Positions 1 to 10,347 of a DNA stretch of 64,000 bases are shown piece by piece (position 1 is the first letter of the stretch; every line of letters starts with the position of its first letter). The translations under genes were made by a program, and so were the position numbers. The notes under the pieces are model-generated. The model saw only the letters and a program-made list of their open reading frames with translations, ran no database searches and was not told the DNA's origin. Source of the DNA: Astrothelium macrocarpum (lineage: Eukaryota; Ascomycota; Dothideomycetes; Trypetheliales; Trypetheliaceae); NCBI GenBank assembly GCA_021030915.1, contig JAGEMR010000095.1, positions 1-64,000 of the forward strand, written 5' to 3'.

Positions 1-2880
1 AAAAAATAAAAAATTATAATAAATAAATAAAAATGGATTATAATGATTAAATATATTAATATAATAAATAAAATATTGGTTTTTTTTTTTGATTTTTAAA
101 AATATATAATTGAATTTATATTAATTATTCGTAAAAATATCATCAGAATATCATTTTATAATTAATAAAAATGATTAGATATTAAATAAATTAATATTAT
201 ATTAATTAATTAATATTTTTAATTCTTTAATATATAAATGATATAAAAATTATAAACATTTTTTTATTATAAATGATTATAATAATCATATTCAAATCAA
301 ATTCATCATTTATTATATAAAAAATAAAATCAATTTTATGATTATATTATTATATTATTTATATATATTTTAATCATTTAATATAGATATATTTTTTATA
401 TTCAAATGATTTTATATAAATAAAATAATTACGTTTTATAAATTTAATATATAATAAATATTTAAAATAAAATGAATTAAAATATTTATTTAAATATATA
501 ATATAATTATATCAAAAAAAATATTTATATTAATTTTTAAAATATAAATATAATATTTTTAAATCATAAATGAATTTTGAATGAATTATTTCAGATATAA
601 TCATTATTATATATAAAAATTTTCATATCATTTAATTTAAATAATTTAAATAATTTATTATTAAAAAATTCTTCTTCAGAAATTATTATATTTATTAAAT
701 TAAATAAAAAATTTGTAAAAATTTTGAATAAAAATAATATAATTAATTCATTTATGAAATATTATATTAAATATATAATACGTTTTTATAAATTTTAAAA
801 TATAATAATTATTATTATAATCAAATAATTAATAAATCAATTAGAATTTTTTAATAAACGAAAATATAATATTAAAAATAAAAAAATCAAATTAAAAAAT
901 ATTAATATTTATATAATTACGAATATATTATAAATTATATATATATTTAAAAAAAAAATTATATATGAAATATTATCATAAATGATTAATAAAAATTATA
1001 TTAAAAAAAGAAAAATCGGAAAAAATAAATTATATATTTAATGATTTTTCAAATAATTCAGATTTAAATTTGAAGATATGAATGCGAAATATATGAGATT
1101 CGTATGCTGATCGTATGCGGAACGCATGTACAGCGTGAGCCACGCGATGGTGTGATTCATAACACCGTGGTAGACCCTAACTCAATTTAAATCCATTTTT
1201 TTCCCACATTCTATTATGATTCAAATCTAAAAAGAAAATAATCTTGTTTTTACATTTCAGATATTTTAAAAGAATCCTAAATTAAATATTCGTCGTATAA
1301 TAATTATTTATAAAATTTTTTATACGATATTTCAAAATCGAAAATACGGAAAATCTTCATAACACGATATTTAATATTTTCATTAAAAATTTATTAAATT
1401 AGAAAAATAAATATTCGTATGATATATATTTGATCTAAATTCGCGATTATTTCTTTTCCGATATAATAATATTGAAAATATAACGAATCGATTATTACGC
1501 GACCGTAATATATTATACGTAAATAAAAATTGGATTTTTAATTTCATATAATAATAATCTGAATTACATATATATTTTAATCGTAAAATCGATTATCAGA
1601 AAATCTAATATAAAAATTCTGACAAATTTTATGAATAATTTAATCTTATACAACGTATAATTAACCAATTTGATATTCAAAAGAAAAATATTTATAATTT
1701 TGACGAAATAGGATTTTTAATAGGCCAAATTTTATTAAAAATGATTATTATCAATATTGAAAAATATAAAAAATCTTATATAATTCAATAAAATAATCGA
1801 AAATGAATAATAATAATTCAAAATATAAATATATTAGATTATATTATTCCGTCATATATCATTATTACAAATAAAAATCATTTCTTATTTTGATATCAAA
1901 ATAATCCATTATTATATAATTGAATAATTATTATATTAAATAATGATTGGATAATAAATGAATAAAATTTAAATTGGATTCAATATTTTAATTGATATAT
2001 TATAAATCGTATAACATATATATATTATTTTTTTATTTTTAATAGATATGAAAATCATCATTTAATTAATTTTGAATTATTCTATTAAAAGAATAATATT
2101 ATTATTTTTTATATATTTTTTTATTCATTATATAAATTATAATCATTTGATATAGATTATTTTTGTATATTAAAACGTATATACGATCAAATAATTGATA
2201 ATTTCATATAAATATATATTATTTATATTTCAAAAAAGAATTTCTTTCCAATATTTTATAAAATTTTTTAAATTATTATAATAGAATTAAATATTTAAAA
2301 AGATTTTTGAAAAACAGAATTTATATCATATAATTCAGAATATATAATTTCATAATTGGATATGAAATTATATATATTTATATTTTTTAAAAATTCATTT
2401 AAATCTCTCCTTTTTTGAAAATCAAAGATATCATATAATCCCATTAAAATATAATTTTAAAATAAATATATTAAAAACCGAATTATATAATATCAGAATA
2501 ATTTTTCATCTGAATTTTTATCTATTATCAATCAATTTTCATATAATACGATTATAATAATATATCAATTTATTATTTTAAAAGAAAAGAATCAAATATT
2601 TTATATGATAAATCAAAAATTTAAGTGATATCAGAAAATTAAAAAAATCCGTCTATTAAAAGAAGGATCTTTTTTTATATAAAATGGACAGAATTTATAA
2701 ATTTAGAAAGAATTTAAACAGATAATATAATAAAAAATAGATGAAAATGATAATCGTATAAAAATGTCAAAAATAAATAAACGGTAATATAATAACTGCA
2801 ATAAATCTGGACATAATACGCGCATTTGTATTATAATTAAAGATACATCTGAAGAAGAGAATTCTGAGTAATGTAAAAAA
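1..2880. repeat. AT-rich gene-free block, probably RIP-decayed repeat DNA
   Basis: The block is almost entirely A and T, with long runs of TAT/ATT/AAA and no open reading frame of note. By eye, the remaining C and G bases are not random: in most of the block CpA and TpG survive mainly as TCA and TGA, and between about 1260 and 1560 C survives mainly in CpG. Loss of most other CpA sites is what repeat-induced point mutation (RIP) does to duplicated DNA in ascomycetes. The block is therefore probably a heavily decayed transposon or AT-isochore, cut by the window edge. A centromeric or subtelomeric origin is also possible. No terminal repeats or transposon domains could be recognised. Confidence 0.7.
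1100..1170. other. GC-richer island with three successive small hairpins
   Basis: Inside the AT-rich block this stretch has a near-normal base composition. It holds a direct repeat of TCGTATGC (1100-1107 and 1111-1118). It also holds three perfect 5-bp inverted repeats in a row: ATGCG/CGCAT (1115-1127, 3-base loop), GCGTG/CACGC (1133-1145, 3-base loop) and GGTGT/ACACC (1149-1166, 8-base loop). It resembles a structured RNA or a transposon terminal or primer-binding relic, but no known family was recognised. Confidence 0.4.
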
Positions 2881-2934
2881 ATTTATATTATTGTGATTGA
2901 GTTATTTAAGTTCTTCGTATGAGAGTGCGGAAAA

Positions 2935-2968
2935 GTGGCCAATCCAATTGGGTGGCCAACTCAATTGT
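2935..2968 (+). promoter_or_regulatory. Tandem 17-bp CCAAT-containing repeat upstream of RPA190
   Basis: Two adjacent 17-bp units start with GTGGCCAA at 2935 and 2952 and agree at 14 of 17 positions. The first unit contains two CCAAT pentamers (2939-2943 and 2944-2948) and an overlapping ATTGG on the other strand, which are potential CBF/HAP-complex sites. They lie about 70-100 bp before the RPA190 start codon, at the sharp edge of the AT-rich block. Promoter function is inferred from position and motif only. Confidence 0.45.
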
Positions 2969-3033
2969 GTTGTACGTTACCCTAAAGTTATTTCCTTCCA
3001 GTCTTTGCCATCTTCCTCCTACGAGAAAAGACC

Positions 3034-6000
3034 ATGGCCGGCCTTCTCAACATCTCCCATCCCGTCTTCTCCACGCTGGCTGGTGTTGAGTTTGGTCTGC
3101 TCTCTGCCGACGACATTCGAGAAATCTCCGTAAAACAAATCACAAATTCTCAAACCCTCAACGGCCTGCTGCTTCCAAACCCAAGTGGCCTTTACGATAC
3201 GGCTTTTGGCCCCTACAACAATCTGCCATGTGACACTTGCCGCCAAAATTTTGCATGTCCTGGCCATTGTGGTCATATCGAGCTCCCCACCCCCGTTTAC
3301 CACCCTTCGTTTTTCGACCAATGTATTCGGCTGCTTCGTGGCCAATGCATCTACTGCTTCAAGTTCAAACACTCTCGCGCCGAGATTAACTTGTTCTGCG
3401 GCAAACTTCGCCTCCTGAGATATGGCCTGGTCAATGAATCGTCCGAATTGGAGAACATCACTACGAGCGCAAAACAAACCCAGGATTCCGATCTCTCCGA
3501 CGAGGAGCAGACGAACCACATCATCTATTCTCGCAATCGCTTTGTAAAGGCAAGGATTAGAGAGGCAAGGCATGCGGGACTGAGACCGCTCAAAGATACG
3601 GGCAAAGATGAGTTCATCAGCGAGGCACGTGCAGCAGTCGTCAAAGACTTTCTGGCTGCAATGACGCGGGGAAACAAGTGCGCCAACTGTTCGGGTTATA
3701 TACCGGCTTATCGGAAAGATGGGGCTCGGCAGATCTTTCGCAAGCCATTGCCAGTAAAGTATCGGCGGAAAATGCACGAAGCTGGATACATCTCCAGGAA
3801 TCCCTTGGTCGAAATGCATCGGATCCAGCAGGCACAGGCAAAAGCTGGGAAAAAGAAGGCTGCCCACATTGATGAAGCCGTCGCTGATTTAGACGAGCCA
3901 AGCCCGGAGGAGGAAGAGGGTGAAGACCTCGTGGCCGATGCCGGTATTACTGGTGGCGAGACGTTCATCGACGAAGCTGCTGAAGAGAAAGAGGCCTTGG
4001 GACAGGAAACCGAACAATACTTGACTCCGGTGGAGGTCCGCGCTTCGCTCGTGAAACTCTTCGACTTGGAAAACGAGGTCCTTCGGCTTGTCTATGGACC
4101 ACAAACAACCTTCAAAAAGCAAGGACAATTTGTTGGCGCAGATTTGTTCTTTTTAAAGGTCCTACTTGTTCCGCCTAACCGTTATCGGCCCGAAGCCAGA
4201 GCAGGAGATGATCAGGTAAACGAGTCTCCCGACAATGGCATCTACAAGACCATCATCAACCAGTGTGACAATTACGCCTCCATTATCCGAAACCTTCAAG
4301 GACTTGACAAAGACGCGAACGCGAGACGGCCTCGTACAATCAATGACCTCAAGGCCGCCAGTGTTTCAATTCAAGACGCAGTCAACCATGTCATTGACGC
4401 CGACCGTGCGCAAGGAGCACCAAGCACGCGCAATCGCCTCGCCGAGGGCATCAAGCAAAAACTTGAAAAGAAAGAAGGCTTGTTCCGAATGAATATGATG
4501 GGGAAGCGGGTCAACTTTGCTGCTAGAAGTGTCATTTCTCCAGATCCAAACATCCAGACCAATGAGATTGGTGTTCCATTAGTGTTTGCTCGAAAACTTA
4601 CCTACCCAGAGCCCGTGACTGACCACAATTTTGCCGTGCTCAAAGAAGCGGTCATGAATGGTCCGAGCAAGTGGCCCGGTGCGGTTGCCGTTGAAGATGA
4701 AAAGGGTTTGGTCATGAATCTCAGATACAAGAACCTCGAGGCGCGCCAAGCCATTGCAAACCAGCTCATGTCGATAGGCCCTCGATCAAATGGGACCCGG
4801 CCGAAAAAGGTCCACCGACACATTTACAATGGAGATATGGTCATAATGAATCGGCAACCCACCTTACATAAGCCTTCGATGATGGCCCATCGGGTACGGG
4901 TCCTTCCTAAGGAGAAGACTATTCGCATGCACTACGCCAACTGCAATACTTATAATGCTGACTTTGACGGCGATGAAATGAATATGCATTTTCCACAAAA
5001 TGAGATTGCCCAGGCCGAAGCGTTGATGGTTGCTGACACTGATCACCAATACCTTTCAGCTACAGCAGGGAAACCATTGCGTGGTCTTATTCAGGATCAC
5101 ATCTCAATTAGTGTCAGGTTGACACGTAAAGATACCATGTTTGACAAAGAAAAATACTACCAGCTCATTAACTCGGCGCTACGGCCCGAGGATTGCCAGT
5201 CGATCGAGAAGAAGATCGTGCCCTTGCCGCCAGCAATTCTCAAACCGAAACCGATGTGGACCGGAAAACAAGTCGTGAGTACGATTTTGATGAATATCGT
5301 CCCATCTGGTCTGCCTGGCATTTTCCTCGAATCAAAATCTCAGCTCTCCGCAGATCAGTGGGGCGCCAATTCTGAGGAATCCAAAGTGCTCTTTAGCGAT
5401 GGCCACCTATTAATGGGCATTCTTGACAAGAAACAGATTGGACCCTCGAGTGGTGGATTTGTAAATACCGTGTACGAAGCTTACGGGCACCATGTGGCCA
5501 GCCGGCTTCTCAGTGTCATGGGACGACTCTTGACTCGCATGCTCAACACCCACGCCAATTCCTGCGGTATGGAAGACTTGGTATTCACCCCGGCTGGAGA
5601 GGCAAAAAGAAAAGAAGTCCTCAAGCGTGCAGACGAAGTCGGTCTGGAGGTCGCTGCCAAGTATGTCTCACTGGACAACAAGGGCATCAAAGGCGATAAT
5701 CCAGAGCTCAAGAGGCGGCTGGAAGACGTTCTTCGTGATGAGCAAAACCTGACCGGTCTGGATCAAATCACAAACAGTAGCACAAAAAACTTGTCCTCTG
5801 ACATCACCAAGACATGTTTGCCCTGGGGTCTCATAAAACCCTTCCCTAAAAATCACATGCAATCGATGACCGGATCTGGCGCCAAAGGTACAGCAGTCAA
5901 TGCCAATCTCATCTCATGTAACCTTGGTCAGCAAGTTCTAGAAGGCAAACGTGTTCCTGTCATGATCAGTGGCAAGACATTGCCTTGTTTCAAACCTTTG

Positions 6001-7432
6001 GAGACAAACATACGTGCGGGAGGATACATCGTTGATCGATTCTTGACGGGATTGAGACCCCAGGAATCCTTCTTCCACGCCATGGCTGGTCGAGAAGGTT
6101 TGATTGATACGGCAGTCAAGACTGCTAGTTCAGGGTATTTACAGCGATGTGTGATCAAGGGAATGGAAGGGTTAAAAGTCGAATACGATACCTCGGTCCG
6201 TGACGCGGATGGCTCGATCGTCCAGTTTTTATACGGCGAAGATGGTCTTGACATTGTCAAGGTGCCGTATTTGTACGATTTCAAGTTCACCGCAGATAAC
6301 TTCATGGCAGTGTTCGAACAAGTAGAATATCGAGACAATATCCAGCACTTCAACAGCGAAGAGGCTATAGAGCACAACAAGACGGCCATCAAAAAATATG
6401 CAAAGACGGGAGATGTTGCTGCAATGGACCCTGCGCTTGCATTATACAATCCAGGTAGATGGGCTGGTAGTACTTCAGAAACCTTTTACGGCGCAGTTCG
6501 AGACTATTGCAGCTCGAACAAAGACCGTCTCATACACAACAAGAAAAAAGGAATCAAAGGGAAGGTGTCAAAGTCGACTTTACAAGGAGTACTCGACCTT
6601 AAATACTTGAGATCAGTCGTCGAGCCTGGCGAACCCGTGGGCATTGTGGCTGGCCAGTCAATTGGCGAACCATCGACTCAGATGACACTCAACACTTTTC
6701 ACTTGGCTGGTCACTCTGCAAAGAACGTTACCCTCGGTATCCCACGACTTCGCGAGCTACTTATGACAGCGAGTGCTTCCATCAAGACGCCCAGTATGAG
6801 CATGTATATGGCACCAGGGAAATCCAGTGCCGATGCAGATGAAGTAGCGAAGAGTATCAGCAGAGTTGCTCTTTCCGACGTTGTCGATACTGTCACAGTC
6901 AAGGAGCATATTGGTACCGGCGTGGCCCATTCAGATGCCAAGATCTACAATATCCGCTTCAACCTTTTCCCTTCTGGCGAATATTATGGCGAATACAATG
7001 TCTCACCCTCCGAAGTCGTAGACGCCCTCGAACGCGCATTCCTTCCAGCTCTCATCAAGCTCCTGAAAAAGGAACACAGAAAAAAAGCTAGCGAAAAATC
7101 TCTCGCAAGCGCGACCGACGCCCTTCCGGAAATTGGCAAATCGGCCGGTGTCACCGAACAAGCGAAAGCCGCACCCTCAGCAGAAACCGAGGGCGGTCAA
7201 GACGACGTCGGCGGTGGCGGTGGCGGTGGCGACGATGAGGACGACGACGCGGGCCACGAAGACGGCGACGCGACCAACACCAAAGAAAAGAAAAACCAGG
7301 ACCAAGACGTCGCCTACGACGCGCCGGACGACGACGAAGCCGAGCTAGCCGCGCAGCACCTCCGCGACGCATCGCCCGAGTCCGAAGACGAAACCTACGG
7401 CGGCTCGCCGCGCTCCTCGCCGGCGCCCACGA

Positions 7433-7469
<37 letters not shown>

Positions 7470-8259
7470 CGCCGCAGACGGCCACGGCTGGACAGCCTCC
7501 GACCGCGCGACGATGCGCGAGCACGCGGCGGCGCGCCAGTCGCGGCTGCAGCAGCGGTTTGGCGCGCTGGTGGGCTTCAGCTTCGACGACGCGCGCGGCG
7601 GCTGGGCGGAGCTGACGCTGGAGTACGGAGCGGAGACGCCGAAGCTGCTGATGCTGAATCTGGTGGAGCAGGCGTGCCGGACGGCGGTGGTGCGGCATAT
7701 CCCCGGGCTGGACGCGTGCTTTGCGACCACGGAGCAGGTCAAGGTCGATGGGAGGGAGGTCGATGTGCCGGTTGTCCATACCGCGGGGGTGAATCTCTTG
7801 GCGATGCGGGATATTGCGATGGTGGATCGGATTAATGTGGATAAGATATTTACGAATGATATTGCGGCGATGTTGAGGCTGTACGGGGTGGAGGCCGCGC
7901 GCACGACGATTATGCGCGAGTGCGGCTCGGTGTTTAGCTCGCATGCGATCAGTGTGGATAATCGGCATTTGCAGCTGGTCGCGGACTTTATGACGCGAGG
8001 CGGGGGGTATGTGGCGTTTAATCGGCATGGGATCAAGGGGAGTGTGAGTCCGTTTATGAAAATGAGCTTCGAGACGACGGTGGGCTTCTTGAGGGATGCG
8101 GTTTTGGAGGAGGACTGGGATGAGTTGAGGGGACCGAGCGCGAGGATTGTGGCGGGTGCGATGAGCAAGGTGGGAACTGGGAGCTTTGACGTGTTTATGA
8201 ACGTCGCTTCGCAAGAGCAAAAGATTGGCAATGAGAATGGGGACGTCATGCAGCAGTAA
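3034..8259 (+). CDS. RPA190: DNA-directed RNA polymerase I largest subunit (RPA190/Rpa1)
   Basis: This gene encodes the catalytic largest subunit of nucleolar RNA polymerase I, which makes the large rRNA precursor. It is a single 1741-codon reading frame without introns, a normal length for the family. The N-terminus has the clamp zinc cluster (CxxC...CPGHCGH, residues about 65-80). The absolutely conserved NADFDGDEM magnesium-binding loop is at residues 641-649. The funnel and trigger-loop regions follow, including the QSIGEPSTQMTLNTFH block. Between about residues 1350 and 1490 lies a low-complexity acidic insert with an unbroken Asp run (about 1468-1480, encoded by GAC repeats near 7434-7470). 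Such an acidic jaw-domain insertion fits Pol I subunits. Base composition becomes markedly GC-rich from about 7090 to 7700. The start at 3034 fits the family N-terminus (MAGLLNISHPVFSTL). Confidence 0.97.
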
Positions 8260-8906
8260 TGATAAAAATGGGGAGACAGTTTGGACACTGATGGGCGGCT
8301 ACGATGTGATGAAACCAGGAGTTTACGGCATATGGATACCACATTTGCGATATCGGACAAATTGAAAGCAAAAGTTTAGAACATTAGAATCTCAGAACAA
8401 TATACTCATGTCAAGTATTAAACTACAAACGGAATTTCCTCACCGATCGTTCTTGGTCCATATCGTGATCTTAAACCGAGGTGCGGGCGAACGTCGTTCG
8501 TCGGCGTCGAAAGAAAAGCTAAGAGAAGTGCATTTGGTTGTGGGAAGAGTAAAATACACGTGACCGATCGCATCGACCGTTAAAATGGGGGAAGGAGAGT
8601 CGCATTGAAATCAGCGTTGACATGTGAGAGCGACATCGGTGAGTTCGCCGTGTCGAGAGTCGTAATCCGAGCTGCTGCCATGATCAATTTGGTGAATGTT
8701 CAGTTGAGAAAGCCAGTAGTGAATGAAACAGTGAAGATCGAAGAAACCTCAATGACTAGAGCCCATTTGAAAGCCGAATTGATGTGCCCTGATTTCAATT
8801 GCCGTGCTCAACTCCAACTTTTACTCATTCTGCAGTGTCTAATTCGTCGTGGGCCGCTACAGGAGAAGCGTCACGAGGAGCTGATGATCGTCAGTGAATG
8901 CCAGTA
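8260..8906. other. Intergenic, convergent 3' ends
   Basis: About 650 bases lie between the RPA190 stop and the stop of the minus-strand SR-protein gene. Only short chance reading frames occur here. It presumably holds the two 3' untranslated regions; nothing specific was recognised. Confidence 0.5.
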
Positions 8907-9883
8907 TTAGCGAAGGGCTAAAGAGATGGTATGCGGACCCTGCGCATCGCCATTGGCATCGGCGTCACGTTCGCGTTCCCTATCATCATCCCTTTCACGG
9001 TCCTTCATCTCACGGTCACGGTCATCCGGGCTCCGGGATCGGTCGCGGTCACGGCGGTCATAGTCACGATCACGACGTTCGTCGTAGTCGCGTTCTCGTC
9101 GGTCGTCATAATCGCGTTCGCGGCGCTCGTCCTTGCGAGGAGAGTAGTCACCACGTCCGCGACGAGGTGGAGGAGAATAGCTCCGACCACGGCGAGGCGA
9201 GCGATCACGCCGGGGAGGACGGTCACGACCACTTCCTGAGTCAAAGCGCCAGGAAGCAGATGGTGGAGTGCGAGCCCACTGGAATAGCAGGATTAGTGGA
9301 AAAGTAAACATTGCGGAAAAAGCAGTAGACTTGCCTCGATCTTTAGGATATCATCACGGCCGATACGCTTGTTGTGCATCTCATGATATGCGTCATCAGC
9401 ATCACGACGGCTTTCATATTCAACAAAGGCAAAGCTGGAGATGATGTCAGTTTGATGCAAAATGTAGATGGATTGGAGACTGAACTTACAGGCGGGACGA
9501 AGCACTGCGCGGAGCTGGAATGTCACAGCGGACAAGGCGACCATACCTTTTAAGAAATGTCAGAATCGACGTACATATGATATTTCATATCAATGAGTCA
9601 CGGAGATGGAAACGACGAGGGAGGCTATCGGGATGAGGATGGCTGCGTAGCAGGGCCTATCGACATCTAGCGATCGGAATGGGGGAAACGGACGGATTGC
9701 GATTGAAGACATTGAGGTCTATCGCATCCGCAACGAACGAGGCGATCGACGGGGGTTTATGACGACGAGGAGAGCGCGCCGGGCTCACGAAAGGACATAC
9801 CGCTCGAACTCATAGGCAAGGTCGCGGGCTCGTGTACCGTGTCCGAAGCCAGTCACGTAGAGGGTGGTTCCACCGCGAGACAT
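8907..9883 (-). CDS. srp1: SR-family pre-mRNA splicing factor (RRM plus RS/RD tail)
   Basis: This is a nuclear RNA-binding splicing regulator of the SR family. The exons are 9801-9883, 9490-9546, 9335-9434 and 8907-9278 (203 aa). The start MSRGGTTLYVTGFG opens an RRM with RNP2 (LYVTGF) and RNP1 (LFAFVEYE). The RRM is followed by KIEWARTPPSASWRFDSG, typical of fungal Srp1-like proteins, and by a tail rich in Arg, Asp and Ser dipeptides (residues about 95-185). Intron 1 is long for this genome (254 bp). Intron 3 (9279-9334) starts with GC rather than GT (GAG|GCAAGT), and the frame and family sequence across it leave no good alternative. The last dozen residues are not typical, so a further 3' intron is possible. 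Confidence 0.88.
9279..9334 (-). other. GC-AG intron 3 of the SR-protein gene
   Basis: The exon ends ...AAGATCGAG and the intron begins GCAAGTCT, a perfect donor apart from GC in place of GT. It ends TTCCAG before TGGGCTCGC. The join gives the conserved KIEWARTPPSASW in phase 0. GC-AG introns are weak donors and are often alternatively spliced. Confidence 0.8.
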
Positions 9884-10347
9884 GATGAATAGCAAAGTAA
9901 AAGTAGTCAAGATTACAAGGTCAGCAAGCGAGTTGCTAAAGGAGTGGGGGAGCAACAAGGAAAAGTAGGGCAAGGGGAGGTTGGAGAAAGGTAGAGGAAG
10001 GCGAGAGTGAGGCGAAGGAATGGCTTGGGCTGAGGTTGAAGGGGATCGGCCCGATCGGATTAATTACTGAGAACGGATGCCTGACCGGAGCACCTGATCC
10101 GCCGACGCGTCCCCATACCTGTCACCGGGTGACTGGCCATCACTACTCCAACTATACAACAAACATGGCAGCAACTAGGCTTTAATCACTTTTCTCACAC
10201 TGTTCAATTTATGCCTGAGCGGCAGAGAGATTCCTAACGATATATTCATGTTAAAAATAGACTACATACATTATCTTTTCACACATGCGCTGTGAGCGGA
10301 AACATGTCACATCTTATGCATCAAATCCTCCCATAACCTTTCACCCG
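9884..10347. other. Intergenic: SR-protein promoter and alpha-glucosidase 3' end
   Basis: These roughly 460 bases hold the presumed promoter and 5' leader of the SR-protein gene and the 3' untranslated region of the alpha-glucosidase gene. Neither strand carries a convincing reading frame. Confidence 0.5.

Noticed and set aside
7345..8360. Long minus-strand reading frames (291 and 321 codons) opposite the 3' end of RPA190
   Set aside because: They are shadows of a GC-biased coding strand: low-complexity Arg/Ser-rich translations with no family features, overlapping a certain gene.
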